The notes under the pieces: model-generated
Told to the model about the DNA's origin: nothing
Databases searched by the model: none
Seen by the model: the letters and a program-made list of their open reading frames with translations, nothing else
Position numbers and translations under genes: made by a program
Shown: one piece after another, positions 8,553-17,872 of the stretch
How positions within the stretch are numbered: position 1 is the stretch's first letter
Layout of the letters: every line of letters begins with the position of its first letter
NCBI RefSeq assembly: GCF_015999245.1
Contig: NZ_JAEAMR010000007.1
Span: forward strand, 941,711-1,005,710
Direction: 5' to 3'
DNA length: 64,000 nucleotides
Origin: Streptomyces sp. AV19
GTDB taxonomy: Bacteria > Actinomycetota > Actinomycetes > Streptomycetales > Streptomycetaceae

Positions 8553-9479
8553 ATGGCGGCGACAGCACGGAACAGCGGTTCGGCGGACGGCGAGCGGAAG
8601 AAGAAGGACAAGGACCTCAAGGACGTCCCTCCGCCGCCCCCGGCCCCGCTGAACGTGCCCGTGGCCGACTCGCACACCCATCTGGACATGCAGGGCACGA
8701 GCGTCGAGGAGGCCCTGGCCGCGGCCGCCGCCGTCGGTGTGACCACGGTGATCCAGGTGGGGTGCGACCTGGCAGGCTCCCGCTGGGCGGCGAAGACCGC
8801 CGCCGAGCACGAGAACGTCTGGGCCGCCGTGGCCCTGCACCCCAACGAAGCGCCGAGGATCGTCCTCGGCGACCCCGACGGCTGGTCGCGCCAGGGGGCC
8901 CGCGAACCGGGCGGCACGGCCGCCCTCGACGAGGCGCTGGCGGAGATCGACGCCCTGGCCGCCCTGGAGGCGGTGCGCGGCGTGGGCGAGACCGGCCTCG
9001 ACTTCTTCCGCACCGGGCCGGAGGGCGTGGCCGCCCAGGAGTACTCCTTCCGCCGGCACATCGACATCGCCAAGCGGCACGGCAAGGCCCTGGTCATCCA
9101 CGACCGGGACGCCCACGACGACGTGCTGCGGGTGCTCGCCGAGGAGGGCGCGCCCGAGACGGTGGTCTTCCACTGCTTCTCCGGCGACGCCGCGATGGCC
9201 AAGATCTGCGCCGAGGCCGGCTACTACCTCTCCTTCGCCGGCAACGTCACCTTCAAGAACGCCCGGCCGCTGCGCGACGCCCTGGCCGTCGCCCCGCTCG
9301 ACCGCATCCTCGTCGAGACCGACGCCCCCTTCCTGACACCCGCGCCCCACCGGGGACGGCCCAACGCGCCGTACCTCATTCCGGTCACTTTGCGGGCGAT
9401 GGCCGCAGTGAAGGGCGTCGACGAGGACGCCCTGGCCACGGCGGTCGGCGCGAATACCGCACGCGCGTTCCGCTATTGA
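8553..9479 (+). CDS. tatD: TatD-family metal-dependent DNase
   Basis: A 308-residue TIM-barrel metallohydrolase of the TatD family, acting as a 3'-5' exonuclease/deoxyribonuclease in DNA repair or turnover. Metal-binding elements are visible: ADSHTHLD near residues 40-47, GETGLDFF, VIHDRDAHDD, FHCFSGD and the late ETDAPFLTPAP. The charged 30-residue N-terminal tail (GERKKKDKDLKDVPPPPP) is extra compared with E. coli TatD. It is the first of four collinear genes leading to ispE. Confidence 0.93.
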   Translation: MAATARNSGSADGERKKKDKDLKDVPPPPPAPLNVPVADSHTHLDMQGTSVEEALAAAAAVGVTTVIQVGCDLAGSRWAAKTAAEHENVWAAVALHPNEAPRIVLGDPDGWSRQGAREPGGTAALDEALAEIDALAALEAVRGVGETGLDFFRTGPEGVAAQEYSFRRHIDIAKRHGKALVIHDRDAHDDVLRVLAEEGAPETVVFHCFSGDAAMAKICAEAGYYLSFAGNVTFKNARPLRDALAVAPLDRILVETDAPFLTPAPHRGRPNAPYLIPVTLRAMAAVKGVDEDALATAVGANTARAFRY

Positions 9480-9513
9480 CCCCTGAATCACGACACAGTG
9501 TGACTATCGGACT

Positions 9514-9542
9514 TTGGAGAGTCACCAAAGCTTCGCTACAGT
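9514..9542 (+). promoter_or_regulatory. Probable rpfB promoter with overlapping inverted repeat
   Basis: TTGGAG (9514-9519), a 17-nt spacer and TACAGT (9537-9542) form a good housekeeping-type promoter about 33 bp before the rpfB GTG. CTTTGG (9512-9517) and CCAAAG (9525-9530) form an inverted repeat around the -35 element, a possible operator. Confidence 0.55.
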
Positions 9543-9575
9543 CCTGGCCCGTCAGCCCGGACCCAGTGGAGTGTC

Positions 9576-11066
9576 GTGAGCCATCCTCAGGGCAGCCCCC
9601 ACGCTGCGCGCCTCGGTGCGGCGGAGCCGCCGTCGTACCTCCCGTACGCACCGCAGCACGACGCGTACGGGACCCAGGAGTCCTACGGGGTCCATGGTGC
9701 CCCTGAGATCCACGAGGCGTACGTGCCCCGGCAGTCCTCGGGGTCGCCCACGGACGGCGCGGATGTCCTGACGGGGGTCGTCCACCCCCCGTACGACCCC
9801 GCCGCCTACGCCGACCCCGCCTCCATCGCTCCCGTCCCCGCCCAGCACCGCCTCCCGGCGGGCCCCTTCGGCGGCTACGACGACGAGCCGCCCGAGGACC
9901 TCTACGGCGAGCCCGGCCGGCCCGGCCGCGCCGGCGGCCGCCGGGCGACGCGCCGCAAGCGGACCGGGACCGTCCCTGACCCGCTGCGCCGGCTGCTCCC
10001 GCAGGCCCTGGTCGTCGCCTTCCTGGCCGGCGGCACCTCCGCCTTCATCGCCAGCGACAAGGCCGTCCAGCTCAGCGTCGACGGCACGCCGCGCACCCTG
10101 CACACCTTCGCCGACGACGTCGGGGAGCTGCTGGCCGACGAGGGCATGGCCGTCGGCGAGCACGACATCGTCGCCCCCGGCCGCGACCACGACCTCGCGG
10201 CCGGCGACCGCGTCGTCGTCCGCTACGGCCGCCCGGTCGCCCTCACCCTCGACGGCGAGCGGCGCCAGGTGTGGACCACCGCCCGGACCGTGGACGGCGC
10301 CCTGCGCCAGCTCGGCGTCCGCGCCGAGGGCGCCCACCTCTCCGCCTCCCGCTCCGCCCCGATCTCCCGCCGCGGCCTGGACCTGGACGTCCGCACCGAG
10401 CGCACCCTCACCTTCATGGCCGACGGCCACGAGCACACCCTGCGCACCAACGCCGCCACCGTCCGCGAGGCCATCCAGCAGGCCGGCATCGTCCTCCGCG
10501 GGCAGGACACCGCCTCCGTGGACCCCGAGAGCTTCCCGCGCGACGGCCAGACGATCTCGATCATGAGGATCACCGGTGGCCAGGAGGTCCGCGAGATTCC
10601 CGTCGACTTCACCACCGAGCGCCACGACGACCCCACGCTCACCAAGGGCACCGAGGTCGTCGCCCAGCGCGGCGAGAAGGGCCTCCAGCGCGTCACCTAC
10701 GCGCTGCGCACTGTCAACGGTGTCAAGCAGAAGCCCAAGAAGATCTCCTCGGAGACCGTGCGCAAGCCCCGCACCCAGATCGTCAAGGTCGGCACCAAGG
10801 CGGTGCCCACCACGGTCCAGGGCGCCGAGGGGCTCAACTGGAGGGCGCTGGGCCAGTGCGAGGCGGGCGGGCGGGCCGGTGCGGTGGATCCGTCGGGCAC
10901 CTACGGCGGCCTCTACCAGTTCGACGTCCGCACCTGGCAGTCCCTCGGCGGCTCCGGCCGCCCGCAGGACGCCTCCGCCGAGGAGCAGACGCTGCGGGCC
11001 AAGAAGCTCTACGTGCGCCGGGGGGCGAGCCCGTGGCCGGTGTGCGGCCGTAAACTTCACGGGTGA
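9576..11066 (+). CDS. rpfB: Resuscitation-promoting factor RpfB
   Basis: A 496-residue membrane-anchored cell-wall hydrolase. Order of parts: a long cytoplasmic N-terminus (1-135, Pro/Tyr-rich, ending in a basic RRATRRKR stretch), one transmembrane anchor (about 140-160), three DUF348 repeats (about 163-205, 215-255, 270-310), a G5 domain (about 330-405) and the C-terminal Rpf lysozyme-like domain (about 415-496). The Rpf domain has the catalytic Glu in LGQCEAGG and the paired Cys of QCE and WPVC. Rpf enzymes cleave peptidoglycan and promote spore germination and regrowth. The GTG start follows GTGGAG. Its stop overlaps the rsmA start by 4 bp (GTGA), so the two are probably translationally coupled. 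Confidence 0.95.
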   Translation: MSHPQGSPHAARLGAAEPPSYLPYAPQHDAYGTQESYGVHGAPEIHEAYVPRQSSGSPTDGADVLTGVVHPPYDPAAYADPASIAPVPAQHRLPAGPFGGYDDEPPEDLYGEPGRPGRAGGRRATRRKRTGTVPDPLRRLLPQALVVAFLAGGTSAFIASDKAVQLSVDGTPRTLHTFADDVGELLADEGMAVGEHDIVAPGRDHDLAAGDRVVVRYGRPVALTLDGERRQVWTTARTVDGALRQLGVRAEGAHLSASRSAPISRRGLDLDVRTERTLTFMADGHEHTLRTNAATVREAIQQAGIVLRGQDTASVDPESFPRDGQTISIMRITGGQEVREIPVDFTTERHDDPTLTKGTEVVAQRGEKGLQRVTYALRTVNGVKQKPKKISSETVRKPRTQIVKVGTKAVPTTVQGAEGLNWRALGQCEAGGRAGAVDPSGTYGGLYQFDVRTWQSLGGSGRPQDASAEEQTLRAKKLYVRRGASPWPVCGRKLHG

Positions 11067-11935
11067 GCACCCCCAGCACAGACGAGAACGGCGCCCTGCT
11101 CGGCCCCGCCGACATCCGCGAACTGGCCGCCGCCCTCGGGGTGCGGCCGACCAAGCAGCGCGGCCAGAACTTCGTGATCGACGCCAACACGGTCCGGCGC
11201 ATCGTCCGGACCGCCGAGGTGCGGCCCGACGACGTCGTCGTCGAGGTCGGCCCCGGGCTCGGCTCGCTGACCCTCGCCCTGCTGGAGGCGGCCGACCGGG
11301 TCGTCGCCGTCGAGATCGACGACGCGCTCGCGGCCGCGCTGCCGTCGACCGTCGCCGCCCGGCTGCCCGGCCGCGCCGACCGCTTCTCCCTCGTGCACAG
11401 CGACGCCATGCGGGTCGAGGAGCTGCCCGGCCCGGCGCCCACCGCGCTGGTCGCCAACCTGCCGTACAACGTCGCCGTCCCTGTGCTGCTGCACATGCTC
11501 GACCGCTTCCCCAGCATCGAGCGGACCCTGGTCATGGTGCAGGCCGAGGTGGCCGACCGGCTGGCCGCGCCGCCCGGCTCCAAGGTCTACGGCGTGCCGT
11601 CCGTGAAGGCCGCCTGGTACGCCGAGGTGAAGCGGGCCGGCGCCATCGGCCGCAACGTCTTCTGGCCCGCCCCGAACGTCGACTCCGGCCTCGTCTCGCT
11701 GGTGCGGCGCGCGAAGCCCATCGAGACCACGGCGAGCAAGGCGGAGGTCTTCGCCGTCGTGGACGCCGCGTTCGCCCAGCGCCGCAAGACGCTGCGCGCC
11801 GCGCTCGCGGGCTGGGCGGGCTCCGCGGCGGCGGCGGAGGCCGCGCTGGTCGCGGCCGGGGTCTCGCCGCAGGCCCGCGGGGAGTCGCTGACGGTCGAGG
11901 AGTTCGTGGCCATCGCCGAGCACAAGCAGGACTGA
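11063..11935 (+). CDS. rsmA: 16S rRNA adenine(1518/1519)-N6-dimethyltransferase
   Basis: A 290-residue KsgA/RsmA enzyme that dimethylates two adjacent adenines in the 3' hairpin of 16S rRNA late in 30S assembly. Visible motifs are QRGQNFVID, the SAM loop [15 protein letters not shown], and the catalytic N132-L-P-Y-N. The C-terminal domain has [14 protein letters not shown] and QRRKTLR. GTG 11063 overlaps the rpfB stop. The stop codon lies inside a perfect 17-bp tandem duplication. ispE follows 53 bp later. Confidence 0.96.
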   Translation: MSTPSTDENGALLGPADIRELAAALGVRPTKQRGQNFVIDANTVRRIVRTAEVRPDDVVVEVGPGLGSLTLALLEAADRVVAVEIDDALAAALPSTVAARLPGRADRFSLVHSDAMRVEELPGPAPTALVANLPYNVAVPVLLHMLDRFPSIERTLVMVQAEVADRLAAPPGSKVYGVPSVKAAWYAEVKRAGAIGRNVFWPAPNVDSGLVSLVRRAKPIETTASKAEVFAVVDAAFAQRRKTLRAALAGWAGSAAAAEAALVAAGVSPQARGESLTVEEFVAIAEHKQD

Positions 11936-11960
11936 CCCGATCTCAGGACTGACCCGATCT
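11927..11960 (+). repeat. 17-bp perfect tandem duplication over the rsmA stop
   Basis: CAGGACTGACCCGATCT occurs twice back to back (11927-11943 and 11944-11960). The first copy holds the last codons and the TGA of rsmA. The second is out of frame with the first and lies in the rsmA-ispE spacer. Confidence 0.9.
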
Positions 11961-11988
11961 TCTTGATCTTTTTGAGGAGCTGTTCCCC

Positions 11989-12909
11989 GTGACCGCGCCG
12001 TCGTCCGTCACCGTCCGCGTCCCCGCCAAGGTCAACGTCCAGCTCGCCGTCGCCGGGCCGCGGTCCGACGGCTTCCACGCGCTGGCCAACGTCTTCCTCG
12101 CCGTCTCCCTGTACGACCGCGTCACCGTCACGCCCGCGGACGAGCTGCGGGTGACCTGCTCCGGGCCGGACGCGGCGCAGGTACCGCTGGACGCGAGCAA
12201 CCTGGCCGCCCGGGCCGCCCTCGCCCTGGCCGGGCGGTACGGGCGCGAGGCGCGCGTCCACATCCACATCGACAAGGACATCCCCGTCGCCGGGGGCATG
12301 GCCGGCGGGAGCGCGGACGGGGCCGGCGCGCTGGTGGCGTGCGACGCGCTGTGGGGCACGGGTGCCTCGCGGGACGAACTCCTGGAGATCTGCGCCGAAT
12401 TGGGCAGCGACGTGCCCTTCAGCCTGATCGGCGGGGCCGCGCTGGGGGAGGGGCGGGGCGAGGTGCTCACCCCGCTGGAGACGGGTGGCACCTTCCACTG
12501 GGTCTTCGCCGTCGCGGACGGCGGGCTGTCGACCCCGGCCGTCTACGGCGAGTGCGACCGGCTGCGGGCGGCGGCGGGCACGGACCCCGGGCCGGGGCAG
12601 CCCTCGGCGTCCCCCGCCCTGCTCGCCGCGCTGCGCGCGGGCGACGCGGCGGCGCTGGCGGGCGCGGTCTCCAACGACCTCCAGCCGGCGGCGCTTTCGC
12701 TGCGGCCGTCGCTGGCGTCGACGCTCGCCGCCGGCGCCGAGGCGGGCGCGCTGGCCGCGCTGGTCTCGGGCTCCGGCCCGACGACGGCCTTCCTGGTGAA
12801 GTCGGCGGAGGACGGGGAGCGGGTGGCGGCGGCGCTGGCGGCGTCGGGGACGTGCCGGGCGGTGCGGGGGGCGGCGGGGCCGGTGGGTGGTGCGACGGTG
12901 GTGGGGTGA
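11989..12909 (+). CDS. ispE: 4-diphosphocytidyl-2-C-methyl-D-erythritol kinase
   Basis: A 306-residue GHMP kinase of the non-mevalonate (MEP) isoprenoid pathway that phosphorylates CDP-ME with ATP. The N-terminal VRVPAKVNVQLAV contains the substrate-binding Lys-Asn; DGFHALANVF and the glycine-rich ATP loop PVAGGMAGGSADGAGAL are clear, and SGSGPTTAFLV is the third GHMP motif. The GTG start has GAGGAG about 9 nt upstream. It is the last gene of the tatD-rpfB-rsmA-ispE run; 20 bp after its stop begins a large intergenic repeat cassette. Confidence 0.96.
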   Translation: MTAPSSVTVRVPAKVNVQLAVAGPRSDGFHALANVFLAVSLYDRVTVTPADELRVTCSGPDAAQVPLDASNLAARAALALAGRYGREARVHIHIDKDIPVAGGMAGGSADGAGALVACDALWGTGASRDELLEICAELGSDVPFSLIGGAALGEGRGEVLTPLETGGTFHWVFAVADGGLSTPAVYGECDRLRAAAGTDPGPGQPSASPALLAALRAGDAAALAGAVSNDLQPAALSLRPSLASTLAAGAEAGALAALVSGSGPTTAFLVKSAEDGERVAAALAASGTCRAVRGAAGPVGGATVVG

Positions 12910-13506
12910 GGGGTTCGCCCCCCGGCCCGCCCTTTCACCGTTTCCGCAGGGGCTGCGCCCCTTCGTAACCCCCGTGTGGCGCGGGGCGCGCCGGGCCTGC
13001 GCTCCGCGCGGTGGGTGCGGGGGCTTCGCCCCCTGGGCCCCTCGGCCCGGCACCGCGCTTCGCGCGGTGGGCGGCCGGGCTGGACATCCTGCGTGGGGCT
13101 GGACATCCTGCGCGGGCACGAATCAGCCTGTCTGGGGGTCGCCCCCTCCGGGGAGTTTGAGGACAGCGCCCGGAGGGCGCTTCGGGGGTGCAGGGGGCGG
13201 AGCCCCCGCCTCACCGCGCGGAGCGCGGCCTCGGAGGCGCAGCCCCCGCCCACCGCGCGGAGCGCGGCCTCGGAGGCGCAGCCCCCGCCCACCGCGCGCA
13301 GCGCGGTTCCAGGGGTCCAGGGGGTGCAGCCCCCGGCCAACGCGGCGCAGCCGCGTTGCGGGCCCCGGGGCTTGCCCCGGAAGAAACGGTGAAAGGGTGG
13401 GGCCGGGGCGAAACCCTCCCCACCCCCACCCTGGGGCTACCCCCACCCCCACAACACCCGCTGCTCCCATGGGCCCGCACCCACCCCCCTCCCTACCGTC
13501 GGTCCT
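12910..13506. repeat. 597-bp intergenic repeat cassette bounded by inverted repeat A
   Basis: No gene is supported here. Repeat A occurs on the minus strand at 12930-12943 and on the plus strand at 13384-13397, so the interval is bounded by inverted copies. Inside are a tandem GGGCTGGACATCCTGCG (about 13077-13115), repeat C (13133-13164), a perfect 39-bp duplication (13212-13250 and 13251-13289) with a partial third copy to about 13306, and many short hairpins of the GGGGGC-TTCG-GCCCCC type. The right end (after 13440) is C-rich and leads into the promoter of the next gene. Confidence 0.9.
13494..13506 (+). promoter_or_regulatory. Probable promoter of the permease gene, leaderless
   Basis: TACCGT (13494-13499) ends 7 nt before ATG 13507, and there is no Shine-Dalgarno in between, so a leaderless mRNA is likely. 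No convincing -35 is seen. Confidence 0.4.
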
Positions 13507-16014
13507 ATGATCGGCAAGCTCGCCCGGCGTTCCCTCCGGCACCGCACCGGCGGATTCCTCGCCACCTTCCTCGCCCTCGCCATCGGCGCGACCATCGTCA
13601 TGGCCTGCGGGGGCCTCATGGAGACCGGGATCCGCAACAACGTGCCGCCGCAGCGCCTCGCGGGCGCCCAGATCCTCGTCACGGGCGAGCGCACCTACCG
13701 GCAGCCGGGGGAGAAGCACGAGGCCGTGCTCCCCGAACGGGCCGGACTCGACGAGGAGTCGGCGCGACGGGCGAGCCGCGTGCCCGGCGTCCGCCGTGCC
13801 GTCGGCGAGCGCACCTTCGACGTGGTCGTCGCGGGGGGCAGGGCGGAGGCCCACGGGTGGGAGTCCGCGGCCCTCACCCCGTACAGGCTTACCGGCGGCA
13901 CCGCCCCCCGTCCCGGCGAGGTCGTCCTCGACACGGACCTGGCGGCCCGCGCCGGGGTCCGCGCCGGCGGCACCGTACGGATCACCACCCGCGGCGGAAG
14001 CGCCACCGCGTACCGCGTGAGCGGGGTGGCCCACGGCACCGCCGCGCGCCCCACGCTGTTCTTCGCCGACGCCGACGCCCGGCGTCTCGCCCCCCACCCG
14101 GGCACGGTCGCCGACATCGCGATCGTCACCGAGCCGGGCGCGGACCGGGACGCCGTCCGCGAGCGGGTGCGGGAGGCCCTGAAGGGGCAGACCGTGCTGA
14201 CGGGCGACGACCGGGGCACGGTCGAGCACCCGGAGGCCGTCCGCGGCGCCGAGGACCTGATCGCCCTCTCCGGGGTCTTCGGCGGACTCGCCGTCGCCGT
14301 CTCGGTGTTCGTCGTCTCCGGCACCGTCGGCCTGTGCGTCCGGCAGCGCCGCCGCGAGCTCGCCCTGCTGCGGGCGATCGGCGCCGGCCGGGGCATGCTG
14401 CGCCGGCTGATCGTCGGCGAGACGCTGCTGGTCGCCGTCCTCGCGGGGGCCGCCGCCTGGTTCGCCGGGCCCGTCGCGGGCCGGCTGCTGTTCGACGCGC
14501 TGGTGGACAGCGGAATGGCCGCGGAGACCCTTGAGTTCGGTCAGGGCTGGATCCCGGCGATGCCCGCCTTCGGGGCGCTCCTGCTCACCGCCGTGGGCGG
14601 CGGACTGATCGGTGCCCGGCGCGCCGTACGGGCGCGTCCCGTGGAGGCGCTGGGCGAAGCGGCCGTCCAGGAGCGGTGGTTGACTCCCGTCCGGCTGGTG
14701 CTGGGGCTGCTGTTCCTGGCGGGGACGGCCGCGCTGGGCATTGTCACGGCGCTGGTGCTGCGCGGCCCGGTCGCGGCGAGCACCGCCGGCCCCACCGTGA
14801 TGTGCGCGGCCATCGGCCTCGCCCTGCTCGGCCCGTGGTTCACCAGGGCCGTGACGGCGCTGCTGCACTGGCCCGTACGCCTGCTCACCGGCGCGTCCGG
14901 CCGGCTCGCGGTCCTCAACTGCCGTGCGACCTCCGTCCGGACGGCCGCCGTCGCCACTCCGGTGATGCTGGTGACCGCCCTCGCCACCGGCATGATCTAC
15001 CTCCAGACCAGCACGGCCGCGCTCACCGCGAAGGCGTTCGCCGACGAACTGCGCGCCGACGCGGTGCTCTCCTGTGCCGCCGGCGTGGACCCGGCCCTGG
15101 CGGCGGCCGTGCGCCGGCTGCCCGAGGTCGCCGCCGCGAGCCCGTCCGTCAACAGCACCGGATACACCGAACGTCCCCACGACGGCGCCGAGAGCAAGCG
15201 AGGACTGCCCCTGACGGGCATCGGCGCGGACGGGGCCGAAGAGACCGTCGGCGCGAAGGTCACCGCGGGCAGCCTGGCCGCGCTGCGCGGCGCCGCCGTC
15301 GCCCTGCCCGAGCCCCTGGCCCGCCGGATCCACCGCGGCGTGGGGGACACCCTGCGGCTGCGCCTGGGGGACGGTGCCGCGGCGGACGTCCGGGTGGTCG
15401 CCCTCGTCGCCGCCCGCGAGGGCTACGAGCACGCCCTGGCCAGCGTCGAACTGCTCGCCCCGCACACCACCCGGGGCCTGCCGTCGCAGATCGTGGTCCG
15501 CGCGGCCGACGGCACCGGCCGGGACCGGCTCACGGCCGCGCTCACCCGCTTCGCCGCGCGCCACCCCGGGCTGGAGGTCCACGACCGGGACGCGCTCGCC
15601 GCCGGGCACGCCGAGAACACCCGCACCCAGGCCTGGGTCAACTACCTCGTCGTCGGCATGCTCGTCGCCTACACCGTCGTCTCGGTCGTCAACTCGACCG
15701 CCGTCGCCGTCGGCGGCCGCCGCAAGGAGTTCGCGCTCCGGCGGCTCACCGGGGCGACCAAGGGCCAGGTGCTGCGCATGATGACGGTCGAAGGGTGCCT
15801 GGTCGCCCTGGTCGGCGTCGTCCTGGGCACGCTGGCGGCGGCCACCGCGCTCGTCCCGTTCGCCCTCGCCGCCTCGGACCGCGTCCTGCCGTACGGACCC
15901 GTCACGGTCTACCTCGGCGTCGTCGCCGGCGCCGTGACCGTGACCCTCGGCGCGACGCTGCTGCCCGCCCGGGCGGCGCTGCGCACCCGCCCGGTGGAGG
16001 CGGCCAGGGTCTAG
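13507..16014 (+). CDS. FtsX-type ABC transporter permease, no adjacent ATPase
   Basis: An 835-residue permease of the MacB/FtsX exporter family. It has an N-terminal helix (about 16-38), a large extracytoplasmic domain, a block of three helices (about 255-385) ending in the coupling-helix pattern RRAVRARPVEALGEA, a second helix and extracytoplasmic region, and a final three-helix FtsX domain ending RAALRTRPVEAARV. These proteins work with an ABC ATPase on lipids, lipoproteins or peptides. None is encoded next to it: ispE lies upstream and an unrelated ABC-F protein downstream. The substrate is unknown, and the missing ATPase may lie elsewhere or have been lost. Confidence 0.9.
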   Translation: MIGKLARRSLRHRTGGFLATFLALAIGATIVMACGGLMETGIRNNVPPQRLAGAQILVTGERTYRQPGEKHEAVLPERAGLDEESARRASRVPGVRRAVGERTFDVVVAGGRAEAHGWESAALTPYRLTGGTAPRPGEVVLDTDLAARAGVRAGGTVRITTRGGSATAYRVSGVAHGTAARPTLFFADADARRLAPHPGTVADIAIVTEPGADRDAVRERVREALKGQTVLTGDDRGTVEHPEAVRGAEDLIALSGVFGGLAVAVSVFVVSGTVGLCVRQRRRELALLRAIGAGRGMLRRLIVGETLLVAVLAGAAAWFAGPVAGRLLFDALVDSGMAAETLEFGQGWIPAMPAFGALLLTAVGGGLIGARRAVRARPVEALGEAAVQERWLTPVRLVLGLLFLAGTAALGIVTALVLRGPVAASTAGPTVMCAAIGLALLGPWFTRAVTALLHWPVRLLTGASGRLAVLNCRATSVRTAAVATPVMLVTALATGMIYLQTSTAALTAKAFADELRADAVLSCAAGVDPALAAAVRRLPEVAAASPSVNSTGYTERPHDGAESKRGLPLTGIGADGAEETVGAKVTAGSLAALRGAAVALPEPLARRIHRGVGDTLRLRLGDGAAADVRVVALVAAREGYEHALASVELLAPHTTRGLPSQIVVRAADGTGRDRLTAALTRFAARHPGLEVHDRDALAAGHAENTRTQAWVNYLVVGMLVAYTVVSVVNSTAVAVGGRRKEFALRRLTGATKGQVLRMMTVEGCLVALVGVVLGTLAAATALVPFALAASDRVLPYGPVTVYLGVVAGAVTVTLGATLLPARAALRTRPVEAARV

Positions 16015-16072
16015 TCCGGGGCGCGGCCGGCCCATGGGATCCTGAAGGGAGGACCACAGAACGAGGAGCGGA

Positions 16073-17872
16073 ATGGCAGCCAACCTGGTCAATCTGGAAG
16101 CCGTCGACAAGGTGTACGGCACCCGTGCGCTGCTCGACGGCGTCTCCCTCGGCGTCAACGAGGGCGACCGGATCGGCGTGGTCGGCCGCAACGGCGACGG
16201 CAAGACCACCCTCATCCGCGTCCTCGCCAAGCTGGAGGAGGCCGACAAGGGCCGCGTCACCCACGCGGGTCACGTGCGGCTCGGCGTCCTCACCCAGCAC
16301 GACTCGCTGGACGCCTCCGCCACCGTCCGGCACGAGGTGATCGGCGACCTCGCCGACCACGAGTGGGCGGGCAACGCCAAGATCCGCGACGTGCTCACCG
16401 GGCTGTTCGGCGGGCTCGACCTGCCCGGCTTCCCGCAGGGCCTGGACACCGTCATCGGCCCGCTCTCCGGCGGCGAGCGCCGCCGCATCGCCCTGGCGAA
16501 GCTGCTGATCGCCGAGCAGGACCTCATCGTCCTCGACGAGCCCACCAACCACCTGGACGTCGAGGGCATCTCCTGGCTCGCCGGCCACCTGCGGGAGCGC
16601 CGCTCGGCGCTCGTCTGCGTCACGCACGACCGCTGGTTCCTCGACCAGGTCTGCACCCGGATGTGGGACGTCCAGCGCGGCACGGTCCACGAGTACGAGG
16701 GCGGCTACAGCGACTACGTCTTCGCCCGCGCCGAGCGGGAGCGGATCGCGGCCTCCGAGGAGGCCAAGCGGCAGAACCTCGTCCGCAAGGAGCTCGCCTG
16801 GCTCCGGCGCGGCGCCCCGGCGCGCACCAGCAAGCCGCGCTTCCGCATCGAGGCCGCGAACGAGCTGATCGCGGACGTGCCGCCGCCGCGGGACAGCGCC
16901 GAGCTGATGAAGTTCGCCGGCTCGCGGCTGGGCAAGACGGTCTTCGACCTGGAGAACGTCACCGTCCAGGCGGGCCCGAAGGTGCTGATCGAGCACCTGA
17001 CGTGGCAGCTGGGCCCGGGCGACCGGGTCGGCCTCGTCGGCGTCAACGGCGCCGGCAAGACCTCGCTGCTGCGCACGCTCGCCGAGGCGGCCCGGTCGGA
17101 GGGCGAGAAGCAGCCCGCGGCGGGCAAGGTGGTCGTCGGAAAGACCGTGAAGCTGGCCTACCTGTCGCAGGAGGTGGCCGAACTCGCCCCCGCCATGCGG
17201 GTGCTGGAGGCCGTCCAGCAGGTACGCGACCGCGTCGACCTCGGCAAGGGCCGGGAGATGACGGCCGGGCAGCTGTGCGAGAAGTTCGGCTTCACGAAGG
17301 AGAAGCAGTGGACGCCGGTCGGGGACCTGTCCGGCGGTGAGCGCCGCCGTCTCCAGCTGCTGCGGCTGCTGATGGACGAGCCGAACGTGCTCTTCCTCGA
17401 CGAGCCGACCAACGACCTCGACATCGAGACGCTGACGCAGCTGGAGGACCTGCTCGACGGGTGGCCCGGCTCGATGGTCGTCATCAGCCACGACCGGTAC
17501 TTCGTGGAGCGCACGACGGACCGGGTGTTCGCCCTGCTCGGCGACCGCTTCCTGCGGATGCTGCCGCGGGGGCTGGACGAGTACCTGGAGCGGCGGGCGG
17601 CGGTCCTGGACGCGGCCGCGGCGGCGGCTCCGGCGGCCGCTCCGGTGAAGCAGAAGTCCGCCGGGGACGCGCGGGCCGCGAAGAAGGAGCTGCAGAAGAT
17701 CGAGCGCCGGCTCGACAAGGTCAGCGAGCTGGAGGCCAAGCTCCACGAGCGGATCGCCGCGCAGGCGACGGACTTCGAGGCGGTGGCGAAGCTGGACGCG
17801 GAGCTGCGCGGGCTGGCGTCGGAGCGGGAGGACCTGGAGCTGCGCTGGCTGGAGCTGGCGGAGGAGGTGTAG
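16073..17872 (+). CDS. ABC-F family ATPase (Uup-like)
   Basis: A 599-residue soluble protein with two ABC domains and no membrane segment, as in ABC-F proteins that act on the ribosome. Domain 1 has GRNGDGKTT, LSGGERRR and LIVLDEPTNHLD; domain 2 has GVNGAGKTS, LSGGERRR and VLFLDEPTNDLD followed by SHDRYF. A linker with basic and helical residues (about 215-275) joins them, and the C-terminal 80 residues form a charged coiled coil (KKELQKIERRLDKVSELEAKL) as in Uup. Whether it gives antibiotic protection or a housekeeping translation role cannot be told. ATG 16073 has GAGGAG 7 nt upstream. Confidence 0.93.
   Translation: MAANLVNLEAVDKVYGTRALLDGVSLGVNEGDRIGVVGRNGDGKTTLIRVLAKLEEADKGRVTHAGHVRLGVLTQHDSLDASATVRHEVIGDLADHEWAGNAKIRDVLTGLFGGLDLPGFPQGLDTVIGPLSGGERRRIALAKLLIAEQDLIVLDEPTNHLDVEGISWLAGHLRERRSALVCVTHDRWFLDQVCTRMWDVQRGTVHEYEGGYSDYVFARAERERIAASEEAKRQNLVRKELAWLRRGAPARTSKPRFRIEAANELIADVPPPRDSAELMKFAGSRLGKTVFDLENVTVQAGPKVLIEHLTWQLGPGDRVGLVGVNGAGKTSLLRTLAEAARSEGEKQPAAGKVVVGKTVKLAYLSQEVAELAPAMRVLEAVQQVRDRVDLGKGREMTAGQLCEKFGFTKEKQWTPVGDLSGGERRRLQLLRLLMDEPNVLFLDEPTNDLDIETLTQLEDLLDGWPGSMVVISHDRYFVERTTDRVFALLGDRFLRMLPRGLDEYLERRAAVLDAAAAAAPAAAPVKQKSAGDARAAKKELQKIERRLDKVSELEAKLHERIAAQATDFEAVAKLDAELRGLASEREDLELRWLELAEEV

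Noticed and set aside
13050..13310. CRISPR-like array
   Set aside because: The repeats are directly adjacent without unique spacers of constant length, and no cas genes are present.
12887..13510. Open frames of 89-207 residues in the ispE-permease gap
   Set aside because: They consist of Arg/Pro/Gly-rich translations of G+C-rich repeats, change frame between units and lack ribosome sites.
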